A DNA stretch of 64,000 nt from Saccharobesus litoralis (GCF_003063625.1 NZ_CP026604.1:2768065-2832064); one strand, 5' to 3'. Positions 9,414-19,875 are shown, counted from the stretch's first letter. Numbers and translations: made by a program. Notes: generated by a model from the sequence alone, not told the origin.

Positions 9414-12400
9414 ATGCTCTCATTTGGCAGTACGGCTAATAAAAACAACCAATATATTCTAAATGCACTTGATAAATCGCAAGCGATTATTGAGTTTGAG
9501 CCAAATGGCACTATTGTTCGAGCGAATGAAAACTTTTTGCAATCTATGGGCTATCAATTAAAAGATATTCAGGGGCGGCACCATTCGATATTTGTTGAAT
9601 CTGAGTATGCAAATAGCGCTGAATACCAAGCATTTTGGCATAAATTGAATCAAGGGGAATTTCATTCAGGGGAATACCTGCGCATAGCTAAAGGTGGGCG
9701 GTTAGTCTTTATTCAAGCTTCGTACAATCCAATTAAAGATAAAAATGGCAAACTGTTAAAGGTTGTTAAATTTGCCACAGATATTACAGAGGATAAGCTT
9801 CAATCACTTGATAATCAGGGTCAAATATCGGCTATTAATCAAGCACAGGCGGTTATCGAATTTAACCTTGATGGCACTATTATTACCGCCAATGACAACT
9901 TTTTAACAACTATGGGCTATAACCTTGAAGAAATAAAAGGTCAGCATCATAAAATGTTTGTCGAACCCAATGAGGTTGATAGTGCAGAGTATCAAGCTTT
10001 TTGGAATGAGCTTGCAGCGGGTAAGTTTCAGCAGGCTGAATATAAGCGGTTAGCGAAAAACGGCCGAGAAGTTTGGATTCAGGCATCGTATAACCCCATA
10101 CTGGATTTTAATGGCAAGCCGTTCAAAGTGGTAAAATTTGCCACAGACGTGACTGTGCAAAAATTAAATAATGCCAACTTTGCCGGTCAAATCGCCGCAA
10201 TAGGTAAAGCGCAAGCGGTTATCGAGTTTAACTTAGATGGCACTATTCTTAATGCCAATGATAACTTTCTGACAACGACAGGCTATCAATTAGATGAGGT
10301 GCAAGGCAAACATCACAGTATGTTTGTTGAACCAAGTTATGCTGCTAGTTCTGAATATCAAGCGTTTTGGCAACGTTTAGCACAAGGGAAATTTGAGCAG
10401 GCTGAATATAAACGGCTAGCAAAAGGAGGGCGAGAAATATGGATCCAAGCGTCTTACAATCCAATCTTAGATTTAAATGGTAAGCCTTTTAAAGTCGTTA
10501 AATTCGCCACAGAGATCACAAAACAGAAGATGCAAACCGCAGATTTTAATGGTCAGTTGCAAGCGATTAGCAAAGCACTGGCGGTGATTGAATTTAACCT
10601 AGACGGCACTATTCGTTACGCGAATGATAATTTTCTAAATGCGATGGGTTATGCATTGGACGAAATTAAAGGTCAGCATCATAAATTATTTGTGAGTGCC
10701 GATTACGCTGATAGCCAAGAGTACGCTGATTTTTGGGCTTCTCTAGCACGTGGCGAGTATCAACAAGCAGAATATCAACGTTATGCTAAAGGTGGTAAAG
10801 AAATTTGGATCCAAGCGTCTTACAACCCGATTTTTGATATGAATGGCAAGCCGTTTAAAGTCGTTAAATATGCGACAGATATTACCCAGCAAAAATTGAA
10901 GAATGCGTATTACCGAGGGCAGATTAAAGCCATAAGCTTGTCACAAGCGGTTATCGAATTTGAGCCTGACGGTACTATTGTAACTGCCAATGATAACTTT
11001 CTCTCGGCAATGGGTTATGAACTTGCTGAGGTTCAGGGGCAGCACCATAAAATATTTGTTGAACCTAGTTACGCGCAAAGTGCTGAGTATCTGGCATTTT
11101 GGCAATCTTTAGCGCGAGGTGAGTATCAGCAAGCTGAATATAAACGTTATGCCAAAGATGGCTCAGAAGTTTGGATCCAAGCGTCTTACAACCCGATTTT
11201 GGATGTGAATGGTAAGGTGTTTAAGGTTGTAAAATACGCATCTGATGTGACCGAACAAAAGTTACGCAACGCCAATTTTACCGGTCAAATCGAAGCCATT
11301 GGTAAAGCACAAGCGATTATCGAATTTGAGTTAGATGGCACTATTATTACTGCCAATAATAACTTCTTAAGTGCGTTGGGTTATGAATTATCCGAGATCC
11401 AAGGCAAACATCATAGAACATTCGTTAAACCTGAGTTTGCGCATAGTATTGAATACCGCCAATTTTGGGATAGTTTAGCGCAAGGGCAATACAAGCAGGG
11501 TGAGTTTGAGCGTATTAGCAAAGATGGTAAAGAGATTTGGATCCAAGCTTCTTATAACCCGATATTAGATATGAATGGTAAGCCATTCAAAGTGGTTAAA
11601 TACGCAGTTGATATTACCGAACAAAAAATGCGCAACGCTGACTTTTCAGGTCAGATTGCTGCAATAGGCAAGGCGCAAGCGGTTATTGAGTTCGATTTAG
11701 ATGGCACGATCCGCTCGGCTAACGACAACTTCCTTAACGCATTGGGTTATAAGCTGGAAGAAATTCAAGGCCAGCATCATAGTTTGTTTGTTGAAAGCCA
11801 GCTAGCAACGAGCTTTGAATACAAGGATTTTTGGGCGCGTTTAGCTAAAGGCGAGTATCAACAAGGCGAATATAAGCGTATGGCTAAAGGTGGACGAGAA
11901 ATTTGGATCCAAGCGTCGTACAACCCGATTTTGGATATGAATGGCAAGCCATTTAAAGTGGTTAAGTACGCAACTGAAGTGACTGATGATAAGTTACGCA
12001 ATGCTAATTTTAGTGGACAGATAGCAGCTATTAGTAAATCGCAAGCGGTAATTGAGTTCAATATGGACGGTACCATCATTACTGCCAATGATAACTTTTT
12101 ACAAGCTGTGGGTTATAGTTTGGCGGAGATCCAAGGTAAGCATCATAGCTTATTTGTCGAGGCTATATATGGTAATAGTACTGAATACAAACAATTCTGG
12201 CAGCAGTTAAATCAAGGGCAGTATCAATCTGGAGAGTTCAAACGAATTAATCGCAATGGTGAAGAGGTTTGGATCCAAGCTTCCTATAACCCGATATTAG
12301 ATCTAAACGGCAACCCTTTTAAAGTGGTTAAATACGCAACAGATATTACAGGCCGAGTTAAAGCGATAAATGCTACATCAGTTGCGTTACAAGCGTTGGA

Positions 12401-13391
12401 AAAAGGGCGATTAGATTCACTGATTGATATTGAATTTATTCCTGAGTTTGAACAGTTGAAGCAAGCCGTGAACAGCACAGTTAATCGTTTAGCGGCAACC
12501 GTTGGGCAAATCAGTAATGCGTCATCTAAAGTGACTTCAGGCATTGAAGAGATAGCGCAAGGCAACATCAACCTAAGTCAGCGAACGGAAGAGCAAGCCT
12601 CTTCGTTAGAGGAAACAGCATCGTCAATGGAAGAGATGACCGCTACCGTTAGGCAAAATGCCGATAATGCCAATGTCGCTACAGAGTTAGCCACAGTCGC
12701 TCAGCAGAAAGCAAAACAAGGTGGTCAGGTGGTTGAACGTGCGGTGACTAGCATGAATGAAATCAACGACTCTAGTAAGAAAATTGCTGACATTATCGGT
12801 GTTATTGATGAAATCGCTTTTCAAACTAATTTACTTGCATTAAACGCGGCAGTAGAGGCAGCTAGGGCTGGTGAGCAAGGTCGAGGCTTTGCGGTAGTCG
12901 CCGGTGAGGTACGAAATTTGGCGCAGCGGTCTGCGGAAGCGGCTAAAGAGATCAAGGACCTAATCCGTGACAGTGTGACTAAAGTGGAAGATGGTTCAAG
13001 GTTAGTCAATGAATCAGGTAACACGTTAAATGAGATTGTTTCAGCTGTAGAAAAAGTCAGCCAAATGATAGCTGACATTGCTGTGGCTTCAAAAGAACAA
13101 AGCGCAGGCATTGAGCAGGTCAATAAGGCGGTTGCAGGCATGGATGAAATGACACAACAGAATGCAGCGCTTGTTGAGCAAGCCTCCGCCGCTGGCTCGG
13201 CTATGGCAGAGCAAGCACGTACAATGCAGGATTTAATATCTTTCTTTTCGTTAAATCAGCAAGGTCGATCACATGATTTAGCTGTGCCAGCAAGGCAAGT
13301 CACTTCGTCGGTCAAGTCCGCTTCCTCTGTAGAAGGCTTTTCAGCTCAGGCTTTAGCTTTTAGTCAAGAAGAGGAGTGGGAAGAGTTCTAG
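9414..13391 (+). CDS. Soluble methyl-accepting chemotaxis protein with eight tandem PAS domains
   Basis: The protein has 1325 residues and no signal peptide or transmembrane segment, so it should be cytoplasmic. Eight PAS domains start near residues 13, 135, 257, 379, 501, 623, 745 and 867. Each carries a VIEF...DGTI...AN.NFL...GY...E(I/V)(Q/K)G.HH core and, in copies 2-8, WIQASYNPI. The motif spacing is exactly 366 bp (122 codons) through all eight copies. A short HAMP-like linker (about 990-1040) leads to the MCP signalling coil with tip [20 protein letters not shown]. The C-terminus is EEWEEF. The start is ATG 9414 after AAAGG. Known soluble multi-PAS receptors sense redox or oxygen through bound cofactors, but no cofactor is identifiable here. 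The gene stands alone between the MITE/IS110 region and a convergent rhodanese gene. Confidence 0.94.
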   Translation: MLSFGSTANKNNQYILNALDKSQAIIEFEPNGTIVRANENFLQSMGYQLKDIQGRHHSIFVESEYANSAEYQAFWHKLNQGEFHSGEYLRIAKGGRLVFIQASYNPIKDKNGKLLKVVKFATDITEDKLQSLDNQGQISAINQAQAVIEFNLDGTIITANDNFLTTMGYNLEEIKGQHHKMFVEPNEVDSAEYQAFWNELAAGKFQQAEYKRLAKNGREVWIQASYNPILDFNGKPFKVVKFATDVTVQKLNNANFAGQIAAIGKAQAVIEFNLDGTILNANDNFLTTTGYQLDEVQGKHHSMFVEPSYAASSEYQAFWQRLAQGKFEQAEYKRLAKGGREIWIQASYNPILDLNGKPFKVVKFATEITKQKMQTADFNGQLQAISKALAVIEFNLDGTIRYANDNFLNAMGYALDEIKGQHHKLFVSADYADSQEYADFWASLARGEYQQAEYQRYAKGGKEIWIQASYNPIFDMNGKPFKVVKYATDITQQKLKNAYYRGQIKAISLSQAVIEFEPDGTIVTANDNFLSAMGYELAEVQGQHHKIFVEPSYAQSAEYLAFWQSLARGEYQQAEYKRYAKDGSEVWIQASYNPILDVNGKVFKVVKYASDVTEQKLRNANFTGQIEAIGKAQAIIEFELDGTIITANNNFLSALGYELSEIQGKHHRTFVKPEFAHSIEYRQFWDSLAQGQYKQGEFERISKDGKEIWIQASYNPILDMNGKPFKVVKYAVDITEQKMRNADFSGQIAAIGKAQAVIEFDLDGTIRSANDNFLNALGYKLEEIQGQHHSLFVESQLATSFEYKDFWARLAKGEYQQGEYKRMAKGGREIWIQASYNPILDMNGKPFKVVKYATEVTDDKLRNANFSGQIAAISKSQAVIEFNMDGTIITANDNFLQAVGYSLAEIQGKHHSLFVEAIYGNSTEYKQFWQQLNQGQYQSGEFKRINRNGEEVWIQASYNPILDLNGNPFKVVKYATDITGRVKAINATSVALQALEKGRLDSLIDIEFIPEFEQLKQAVNSTVNRLAATVGQISNASSKVTSGIEEIAQGNINLSQRTEEQASSLEETASSMEEMTATVRQNADNANVATELATVAQQKAKQGGQVVERAVTSMNEINDSSKKIADIIGVIDEIAFQTNLLALNAAVEAARAGEQGRGFAVVAGEVRNLAQRSAEAAKEIKDLIRDSVTKVEDGSRLVNESGNTLNEIVSAVEKVSQMIADIAVASKEQSAGIEQVNKAVAGMDEMTQQNAALVEQASAAGSAMAEQARTMQDLISFFSLNQQGRSHDLAVPARQVTSSVKSASSVEGFSAQALAFSQEEEWEEF

Positions 13392-13456
13392 CTGATAACT
13401 CACTTATATGAGAATGAGCGTACTAAGCTTAAAAATTTAGCTCTAAATTGAAAATA

Positions 13457-13491
13457 AAAAGCCCAGTTGTTAATAATACAGCTGGGCTTTT
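13457..13491. terminator. Bidirectional terminator between the octa-PAS receptor and the rhodanese gene
   Basis: Stem AAAAGCCCAGTTGT / ACAGCTGGGCTTTT with a 7-nt loop, A-rich on one side and T-rich on the other. It lies between two convergent genes. Confidence 0.85.
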
Positions 13492-13512
13492 CTGATCCTA
13501 GGATTAACTAAA

Positions 13513-13866
13513 CTATTTTTGCCAGTCTAAAATACCACCTGCAAGATTGACGACATTTTTAAAGCCCATGGTTTGCAGTGTGTCCGCAGCGAGTACCCCG
13601 CGAGCACCACTGCGACAAAAAATTAAAAGAGGCAAGCATTCAGGGGTGCTAGCGGTCTTGATCTCTGGTTGTAACAGGATCTGACTTTCTAGTACACCTC
13701 TTGGAATATTGCGTGCCCCTTCTATCGTGCCAACTGAAAACTCATTGGGCTCTCGTATATCAATTAAGATACCTTGACCTTTACTTATTAGTTCAGTAAA
13801 GGTTTGGCGATCAACATTGGTTGTATTCGGTCGAGCAGATGCAATTAAATCTTCAATAGTTAGCAT
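13513..13866 (-). CDS. Single-domain rhodanese-like protein
   Basis: A 117-residue single rhodanese domain. DIREPNEFSVGTIEGARNIPRG is the CH2A-type region (residues about 36-57), and the active-site loop CRSGARG supplies the catalytic cysteine that carries persulfide in sulfurtransferases. The usual GGILDW motif closes the domain. There is no signal peptide or second domain, so it should be a cytosolic sulfurtransferase of the GlpE/PspE size class. It is the last gene of the minus-strand block, separated from purD by a MITE-like repeat, so it probably has its own promoter. The physiological sulfur acceptor cannot be told from the sequence. Confidence 0.85.
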   Translation of the reverse strand: MLTIEDLIASARPNTTNVDRQTFTELISKGQGILIDIREPNEFSVGTIEGARNIPRGVLESQILLQPEIKTASTPECLPLLIFCRSGARGVLAADTLQTMGFKNVVNLAGGILDWQK

Positions 13867-13892
13867 GGCTTAGTCAATCATTAATCATGTAC

Positions 13893-14069
13893 TATAGTCA
13901 AAGCGATCAGGTTTTAGGGGAAGCTGTCAAAGCTATCGCATCCGTGCTCTCGCTCCTTACCTACATCCATGTAGGCAAGCTTCGAGACCCCATGAGCATA
14001 TGCTCTATTATGTGATTGGGGCGAGTAAGCGCTGACAATGAACCATAAAGCCTGAGTGAGAAGACTATA
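13893..14069 (-). mobile_element. Intact 177-bp MITE-like palindromic element
   Basis: Imperfect terminal inverted repeats run TATAGTC...GACTATA, with a second conserved block CG-N-TCAGG inside. The interior holds the hairpins CCTACATCCATGTAGG and CCCCATGAGCATATG...TATGTGATTGGGG. The sequence matches the reverse complement of both halves of the interrupted copy at 7532-9340. There is no coding capacity. It begins two bases beyond the purD stop codon, so it may supply the 3' end of the purD transcript. Confidence 0.75.
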
Positions 14070-14070
14070 A

Positions 14071-15357
14071 TTACTTTTCCTGCTCGCGAGCAATGGCACG
14101 GTATGCAATATCGTTCCGGTATTGAACACCATTCCATTGAATTTGTTTAACTAATTCATAAGCCGCTTGTTGCGCTTCGGTTACCGTATTGCCTAATGCG
14201 GTAGCACATAGCACACGACCACCATTAGTGGTAACCTTACCATCAATGTCTTTTGTACCCGCGTGGAATACTTTAAGGCCAGCAGCTTCTTCAGGTATTC
14301 CTGTGATCACGTCGCCTTTCGGATATGAACCTGGGTAACCACCCGCAGCTAACACCACACCAACAGACGCTTTTGAATCAAATTTAGCTTCGCCTTGGTC
14401 TAATTTACCTTGGGTTGCTAATAAACACAGCTCAACAAGATCAGATTGCATACGTAGCATAATAGGCTGAGTTTCAGGATCACCAAAACGGCAGTTATAT
14501 TCAATCACTTTAGGCGCGCCAGACTCATCGATCATTAGACCAGCGTATAGGAAACCAACATATGGGTTACCTTCATTCGCCATACCTTCAACCGTTGGCA
14601 TGATCACTTCATCCATAATGCGCTTGTAGACTTCATCTGTGACGACGGGGGCAGGCGAATAAGCCCCCATTCCACCTGTATTTGGACCTTCATCACCATC
14701 ATAAGCACGTTTATGGTCTTGGCTAGTCGCCATAGGTAATACGTTTTTACCGTCAACCATGACTATAAAGCTAGCTTCTTCACCGGTTAAGAACTCTTCA
14801 ATAACCACTCGGTGACCTGCATCACCAAAAGCGTTACCCGCAAGCATGTCTTTAACTGCTGCTTCAGCTTCTTCTAGCGTCATTGCAACGATTACACCTT
14901 TACCCGCAGCAAGACCGTCAGCCTTAACTACGATAGGTGCGCCTTGCTCACGTAAGTAAGCAAGTGCTGGCTCGACTTCAGTGAAGTTTTGGTAAGCACC
15001 TGTAGGGATCTTGTTACGCGCTAAGAAATCTTTAGTGAAAGATTTTGAACCTTCTAATTGAGCGGCTTTTTCACTTGGACCAAAGATAGTTAATCCTTCT
15101 GCTTGGAACGCATCAACAACCCCGATAACTAATGGCGCTTCTGGGCCAACAATTGTCAGCTCGATGTTATTATCTTTAGCAAATGCGACTAAGCCTGCTT
15201 TATCTTCGACATCGATATTTACGTTTTCTAATTTGGGTTCAAGTGCTGTTCCAGCGTTACCTGGAGTTAAAAATACCTTTTCTACATTGGCTGATTGCGC
15301 TGCTTTCCAAGCTAACGCATGCTCGCGGCCACCGCCGCCAATCACTAATACTTTCAT
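14071..15357 (-). CDS. purD: Phosphoribosylamine-glycine ligase (GARS)
   Basis: The 428-residue product (E. coli PurD has 429) catalyses the ATP-dependent joining of phosphoribosylamine and glycine, the second step of de novo purine synthesis. The N-terminal MKVLVIGGGGREHALAWK is diagnostic, and the ATP-grasp core contains VVKADGLAAGKGV (near residue 140), GEEASF and the GPNTGGMGAYSP loop. The C-terminal FGDPETQP block is also present. It lies 14 bases downstream of the exported methyltransferase-like gene and in the same direction as purH, so the pur genes probably share purine control. I did not find a convincing PurR box. A MITE-like repeat follows the stop codon. Confidence 0.97.
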   Translation of the reverse strand: MKVLVIGGGGREHALAWKAAQSANVEKVFLTPGNAGTALEPKLENVNIDVEDKAGLVAFAKDNNIELTIVGPEAPLVIGVVDAFQAEGLTIFGPSEKAAQLEGSKSFTKDFLARNKIPTGAYQNFTEVEPALAYLREQGAPIVVKADGLAAGKGVIVAMTLEEAEAAVKDMLAGNAFGDAGHRVVIEEFLTGEEASFIVMVDGKNVLPMATSQDHKRAYDGDEGPNTGGMGAYSPAPVVTDEVYKRIMDEVIMPTVEGMANEGNPYVGFLYAGLMIDESGAPKVIEYNCRFGDPETQPIMLRMQSDLVELCLLATQGKLDQGEAKFDSKASVGVVLAAGGYPGSYPKGDVITGIPEEAAGLKVFHAGTKDIDGKVTTNGGRVLCATALGNTVTEAQQAAYELVKQIQWNGVQYRNDIAYRAIAREQEK

Positions 15358-15371
15358 TGTTTACTCGATTG

Positions 15372-16229
15372 TTATTGATTGGGTTTTATAAATTTTAATG
15401 TGAATCGTGTTGACTCACCGACATTTAATAATTTGGGATCTTTTCCTCTATGTACAGGAAGTAAGCTCCATACCCCATTGGCGTGATCGGCATCATCCAA
15501 TGGGTTGAGATTAATATTGCTATCGCCTACCAACTTAAAGCCGGCTTGCTCTGCAATTTCAATGGCTAGGCTTTTCTTTAGATAGCCTGATTTTAACCAT
15601 TGCTCTTGATCGCGATCCTCGGGTAATTGATGATCGACAATGCCTAATATACCACCTGGTTTTAGGGCTTTGTAAAAGCTATCGAAAGCTTGGCGCATAC
15701 CGGCTTCTTGGTTATTCATGTACCAATTATGTAAGTTACGAAAAGTCAGTACGACATCTGCGGAACCGGCTGGAGCGATTGCGTAAGCTTTATCTATATG
15801 AAATTCTGTTAACTGTGTTTTGCTATAAATAGGGTTGCTGGCTAATTTTTGCTTAAAATTAGCCAAGTGCTTGTCAAAGTATTTTACCCCAGAATTAGCA
15901 GGAAAGTGGGCCGCGTAAAATTGGCCTTGCTCTTTTAAATAAGGCGCTAAAATTTCACTATACCAACCTGCGCCAGGCCAAATTTCTACAACATGACTAT
16001 TGGGTTTTACACCTAAAAAAGCCAATGTTTCAGCAGGGTGGCGATATTTATCGCGAGCTTGATTTTTAATACTTCGATGAGACGCGTTGAGTTGCGCACT
16101 AATAGCGGCTTTTATTTTTTCTTTTTCTGAGTTGCTGTTTTCAGCATGGGTTAAACTACATCCAGTACAGGTTAAAACAGCGAACAAGCTTATGATAGAT
16201 AAAGTAATTTTCACGTGCTTAGTTTCCAT
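15372..16229 (-). CDS. Exported methyltransferase-like protein, probable lipoprotein
   Basis: The product has 285 residues. An N-terminal hydrophobic stretch (residues about 8-23) ends in TCTGC, a weak lipobox, so a lipoprotein or periplasmic location is likely. The mature part resembles class I SAM methyltransferases: VVEIWPGAGWYSEIL (motif I, near 85-99), ADVVLTFRNLHNWY (motif IV region) and LKPGGILGIVDHQ (motif V/VI). Homologues are widely annotated as putative exported methyltransferases. SAM is not expected in the periplasm, so the true activity is uncertain. It sits between purH and purD on the same strand, with a 439-base repeat-rich gap upstream. I do not assign a substrate. Confidence 0.75.
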   Translation of the reverse strand: METKHVKITLSIISLFAVLTCTGCSLTHAENSNSEKEKIKAAISAQLNASHRSIKNQARDKYRHPAETLAFLGVKPNSHVVEIWPGAGWYSEILAPYLKEQGQFYAAHFPANSGVKYFDKHLANFKQKLASNPIYSKTQLTEFHIDKAYAIAPAGSADVVLTFRNLHNWYMNNQEAGMRQAFDSFYKALKPGGILGIVDHQLPEDRDQEQWLKSGYLKKSLAIEIAEQAGFKLVGDSNINLNPLDDADHANGVWSLLPVHRGKDPKLLNVGESTRFTLKFIKPNQ

Positions 16230-16343
16230 TGTATTAATAGGACAGGTCGAAGTTATAGTTTAACAGAGGATGATGTCTTTGCAGAAAAACATCGATTATC
16301 GAATCATATTGAACGACAAACTCTTTAAATAAGACATATATTT

Positions 16344-16413
16344 GTAGGTCGGACGTTTACGTCCGACGCTAATATGCAGGTTCAAACTTAGTCGAGATAA
16401 ATCTCGACCTCCA
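16344..16413. repeat. Two short TTTA-loop hairpin repeats in opposite orientation
   Basis: Copy 1 (16344-16367) is GTAGG-TCGGACG-TTTA-CGTCCGAC. Copy 2 (16391-16413) is the inverted form, with stem GTCGAGA / TCTCGAC around TAAA and flank CCTCCA. The stem sequences differ but both are perfectly paired. Related units occur near 60358-60410 and 62665-62980. The rest of 16230-16557 holds no gene I can support. Confidence 0.75.
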
Positions 16414-16557
16414 TTATCTTTTTTAAACGCTTGAATAGAACCTGCCATTTATCAATAAAGCTTTAAGCCTCATTGCTTGAACTTGCCATTTACCATTATT
16501 TAGCTGCTTAGGTGACTTATATAAGCGACTAATCAAAAGATAAACTAACCAAAGTAG

Positions 16558-16659
16558 TTGGCGTTCAGACAAGGCGCCTTTAAATTACGAGACCCTAGGA
16601 GCATACGTTTTTGTATGTGACTAGGGCGAGTAATAAAGGCAACGCAGTATCAACGCCAA
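16558..16659. repeat. 102-bp fold-back repeat downstream of purH
   Basis: The ends TTGGCGTT (16558-16565) and AACGCCAA (16652-16659) are perfectly complementary. Inside, CCTTT and ATTAC pair with GTAAT and AAAGG, and the core CCCTAG-GAG-CATAC...GTATG-TGA-CTAGGG forms a hairpin. The core and its flanks (CGAGACCC, GGGCGAGTAA) match the hairpin inside the MITE at 13893-14069. It ends nine bases before the purH stop codon. Confidence 0.75.
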
Positions 16660-16668
16660 ATACGAAGG

Positions 16669-18255
16669 TTAGTGGCGGAAATGACGCATACCGGTGAATA
16701 CCATCGCCATCCCATGCTCGTCCGCCGCCGCGATAACTTCTTCATCGCGCATTGAACCGCCTGGTTGGATGACTGCAGTAATACCAGCTTGTGCCGCAGC
16801 ATCAATACCATCACGGAATGGGAAGAATGCATCTGATGCCATAACCGAACCTTTAACTTCAAGGTTTTCGTCAGCTGCTTTAATACCAGCGATTTTAGCA
16901 CTGTAAACACGGCTCATTTGGCCAGCGCCAACACCAATAGTTTGCTGACCCTTGGCGTAGACGATTGCGTTAGATTTAACAAACTTAGCGACTTTCCAGC
17001 AGAATAATAAGTCTTTTAACTCTTCTTCTGTTGGTTGCTTTTTAGTAACCACTTTAAGGTCATCTAAGCCAACCATACCTTGGTCGCGATCTTGTAATAA
17101 TAAACCGCCGTTAACACGCTTATAGTCTAAGCCAGTTGTCTTGCTTGACCATTCGCCACATTCTAATAAACGAACGTTTTGCTTAGCGGCAACAATTTGT
17201 GCTGCGGCAGCTGAAATGCTTGGTGCAATAATCACTTCAACGAATTGACGAGAAATAATCGCTTCTGCTGTTTCTGCATCTAATTCTTGGTTGAATGCAA
17301 TAATGCCACCGAAAGCTGATGTAGGATCCGTTTGATACGCACCTTCGTATGCGGCTAGGATGTTATCACCAATCGCAACACCACAAGGGTTAGCGTGTTT
17401 AACAATGACACAAGCTGGCTCATCAAATTCTTTAACACATTCTAATGCTGCGTCAGTATCAGCAATGTTGTTATACGAAAGCGCTTTACCTTGTAATTGC
17501 TTAGCTGTTGAAACAGAGGCTTCTTCTACGTTAGCTTCAACGTAAAAAGCGGCAGATTGGTGGCTGTTTTCGCCATAGCGTAAATCTTGTTTTTTAACTA
17601 GTTGAGTGTTGAAGGTACGTGGGAATTGGCTGCCCTCAGCTTTTTCAGTGTGGTAATCAGGCGTTAACTTACCGAAGTAGTTAGCGATCATACCGTCATA
17701 CGCAGCTGTGTGCTCGAACGCAGCGATAGCTAAATCAAAACGAGTCGCATGGCTTAATGAACCTTGGTTATTGTTCATTTCAGTCAATACGCGATCATAA
17801 TCTGACGCGTTAACCACGATAGTCACATCTTTGTGGTTTTTCGCAGCAGAGCGAACCATAGTCGGTCCACCAATATCGATGTTTTCAACTGCATCTTCTA
17901 ATGTGCAATCAGGTTTAGCGACTGTTGCTGCAAATGGGTACAAGTTAACCACGACCATATCGATTGGCTTAATTTCGTTATCTGCCATTACAGCTTGGTC
18001 GATATCGCGACGGCCTAAAATACCACCATGAACTTTAGGGTGTAACGTTTTAACCCGGCCATCCATCATTTCAGGGAAGCCAGTATAGTCAGATACTTCA
18101 ACCGCTTTGATTTGATTTTCAGTTAATAGACGGAAAGTACCGCCAGTCGACAGGATTTCAACCCCGTTGTTTGCCAGTTCGCGGGCAAATTCAACGATAC
18201 CCGTTTTGTCTGAAACGCTAATTAGCGCACGGCGGATTGGTCGAGCTTGTTCCAT
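16669..18255 (-). CDS. purH: Bifunctional AICAR transformylase / IMP cyclohydrolase
   Basis: The 528-residue product (E. coli PurH has 529) catalyses the last two steps of purine synthesis, from AICAR to FAICAR to IMP. The N-terminal MGS-like cyclohydrolase domain shows [24 protein letters not shown] and [14 protein letters not shown]. The C-terminal transformylase domain shows [11 protein letters not shown] (near 290) and the AFGGIIAFN block, with [11 protein letters not shown] (near 420) and the terminal GMRHFRH. It lies downstream of fis after a strong terminator hairpin and is followed by a fold-back repeat. It probably has its own promoter between 18256 and 18305. Confidence 0.97.
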   Translation of the reverse strand: MEQARPIRRALISVSDKTGIVEFARELANNGVEILSTGGTFRLLTENQIKAVEVSDYTGFPEMMDGRVKTLHPKVHGGILGRRDIDQAVMADNEIKPIDMVVVNLYPFAATVAKPDCTLEDAVENIDIGGPTMVRSAAKNHKDVTIVVNASDYDRVLTEMNNNQGSLSHATRFDLAIAAFEHTAAYDGMIANYFGKLTPDYHTEKAEGSQFPRTFNTQLVKKQDLRYGENSHQSAAFYVEANVEEASVSTAKQLQGKALSYNNIADTDAALECVKEFDEPACVIVKHANPCGVAIGDNILAAYEGAYQTDPTSAFGGIIAFNQELDAETAEAIISRQFVEVIIAPSISAAAAQIVAAKQNVRLLECGEWSSKTTGLDYKRVNGGLLLQDRDQGMVGLDDLKVVTKKQPTEEELKDLLFCWKVAKFVKSNAIVYAKGQQTIGVGAGQMSRVYSAKIAGIKAADENLEVKGSVMASDAFFPFRDGIDAAAQAGITAVIQPGGSMRDEEVIAAADEHGMAMVFTGMRHFRH

Positions 18256-18304
18256 TTATTTGTTTACCTTAGATAAAATTTAAAAAAGAAATTACTAGAA
18301 ACGA

Positions 18305-18328
18305 AAAAAGCACCCAAGGGTGCTTTTT
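18305..18328 (-). terminator. Rho-independent terminator of the dusB-fis operon
   Basis: Perfect 11-bp stem AAAAAGCACCC / GGGTGCTTTTT with a 2-base gap. On the minus strand it lies 15 bases after the fis stop codon and ends in a T run, ahead of purH. Confidence 0.9.
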
Positions 18329-18343
18329 GACGGTAAAGTCGGC

Positions 18344-18634
18344 TTAGTTCATGCCGTATTTTTTTAGCTTTTTACGTAAAGTACCACGATTGATACCTAA
18401 CATAGTGGCTGCACGCGTTTGGTTACCACGAGTATACTGCATTACTTCTTCTAGTAACGGAGCTTCAACTTCGGCTAAAACTAACTCGTAGAACTCTTCA
18501 ACGTCTTGACCGTTTAACTGTGATAAGTAATTGCTGATCGCTTGCTTAACTGAAGAACGTAAAGGCTTATTATTGGTTTCTGAGCTTAATAATGGGCCAG
18601 TGACTAATTCTGGAGTTACATTTTGGTCGAACAT
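18344..18634 (-). CDS. fis: DNA-binding protein Fis
   Basis: The 96-residue product (E. coli Fis has 98) is a nucleoid-associated dimer that bends DNA and stimulates rRNA and tRNA promoters in fast growth. The helix-turn-helix end [20 protein letters not shown] followed by KKLKKYGMN matches enterobacterial Fis almost residue for residue. [18 protein letters not shown] forms the dimer core. It lies 23 bases downstream of dusB in the conserved dusB-fis operon, and a strong hairpin terminator follows it. Confidence 0.98.
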   Translation of the reverse strand: MFDQNVTPELVTGPLLSSETNNKPLRSSVKQAISNYLSQLNGQDVEEFYELVLAEVEAPLLEEVMQYTRGNQTRAATMLGINRGTLRKKLKKYGMN

Positions 18635-18657
18635 AATGACTACTCTTTTCTCTTTAA

Positions 18658-19617
18658 TTAATGGTCAAAAAATTGTTGAAGGCTATCTAATTGCTGTTGG
18701 GCATTTTCAATAGCGTTAAAAGTTTTTCTGTATTCACTGTTAAGTGAATGGGCGGCGAAGTACCAGCTTACGTGCTTGCGAGCAATACGTAAGCCTTTAC
18801 CTTCACCATATAATTCATGTAGCTCAGCTACATGATGTATAACCGTATCGCGAATTTCTTGGCGATCCGGTTTTGGCAAATGCTCACCTGTTAACAGGTA
18901 ATGATTAATATCAGCAAAGATCCAAGGGTTACCTTGAGAACCTCGACCTATCATCACAGCATCGGCGCCGGTATAATCTAGTACGTATTTAGCTTTCTCA
19001 GCTGATGTAATATCGCCATTAGCGACGACAGGCAGCGAGACAGCTTGTTTAATCGCCTTAATTGTGTCGTACTCAGCTTCGCCTTTGAATAAGCATGCAC
19101 GGGTTCTACCATGAACGGCTAATGACTGAATGCCACATTTTTCAGCTAGCTGAGCGATTTCAATTCCATTGCGATTGTCTGGATCCCATCCAGTGCGGAT
19201 CTTTAATGTGACAGGCACATCAACCGCATTTGTTACTGCCTTTAAAATCCGCTCGACTAACGCCGGATCTTTAAGTAATGCAGAGCCTGCCAATTTTTTA
19301 TTTACCTTTTTGGCAGGACAGCCCATATTGATATCAATAATTTGGGCACCAGTTTCGGCATTAAATTGGGCTGCTTGAGCCATCAAGTCAGGATCGCAAC
19401 CAACAATTTGTACTGCTTGGATCCCTGTTTCACCGCTGGTTTCCATTCGCTTCTGAGATTTTGCTGTTTGCCAAACATCAGGGTTAGAAGACAACATTTC
19501 ACCATAAGCCAAGCTACAACCATTTTTACGACAAAGCTGTCGATAGGGTTTGTCAGTTATTCCCGCCATAGGCGCTAAAATAACCGGCGCTTTTAATGTA
19601 TAAGACGCAATTTGCAT
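18658..19617 (-). CDS. dusB: tRNA-dihydrouridine synthase B
   Basis: The 319-residue FMN enzyme reduces uridine to dihydrouridine in the tRNA D-loop. The TIM-barrel start is [19 protein letters not shown]. The catalytic cysteine is in [19 protein letters not shown] (near residue 100), FMN/RNA contacts are in TLKIRTGWD and VHGRTR, and the phosphate-binding region is [17 protein letters not shown]. It is followed after 23 bases by fis, the arrangement known across gammaproteobacteria, where dusB helps fis expression. A candidate promoter lies upstream at 19664-19692. Confidence 0.97.
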   Translation of the reverse strand: MQIASYTLKAPVILAPMAGITDKPYRQLCRKNGCSLAYGEMLSSNPDVWQTAKSQKRMETSGETGIQAVQIVGCDPDLMAQAAQFNAETGAQIIDINMGCPAKKVNKKLAGSALLKDPALVERILKAVTNAVDVPVTLKIRTGWDPDNRNGIEIAQLAEKCGIQSLAVHGRTRACLFKGEAEYDTIKAIKQAVSLPVVANGDITSAEKAKYVLDYTGADAVMIGRGSQGNPWIFADINHYLLTGEHLPKPDRQEIRDTVIHHVAELHELYGEGKGLRIARKHVSWYFAAHSLNSEYRKTFNAIENAQQQLDSLQQFFDH

Positions 19618-19663
19618 AAGCTTAAATTGGTTAAAACATCACCACCTGCGAAAAAGGGCGGCT

Positions 19664-19692
19664 AGTGTACACGGCTTTATTCAAGCTGAAAA
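19664..19692 (-). promoter_or_regulatory. Candidate sigma70 promoter of dusB-fis
   Basis: On the minus strand, TTTTCA (-35) and TACACT (-10) are separated by 17 bases and followed by a GC-rich stretch (AGCCGCCC). The boxes match consensus only moderately. The position, about 50 bases before dusB, fits a growth-rate-controlled fis promoter. Confidence 0.35.
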
Positions 19693-19875
19693 GCTTATTT
19701 ATTAAGCAATTTGTAATTTTATTTATGTCAATAGTTATTCGCCGTATGCCAGAAAAAAATGCAGTTATTTTTAGTTAGAATCGCTTGATTTTATGGCGGA
19801 ATATATGGCTACAAAGCAGAGTATTTAAGGAATTTGTTAAAAATTGGTAAAAATAAGGATGTGCAGCAGAGGGGT

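Noticed and set aside
9414..13391. 366-bp repeats as a non-coding satellite
   Set aside because: The frame is open throughout and encodes PAS domains.
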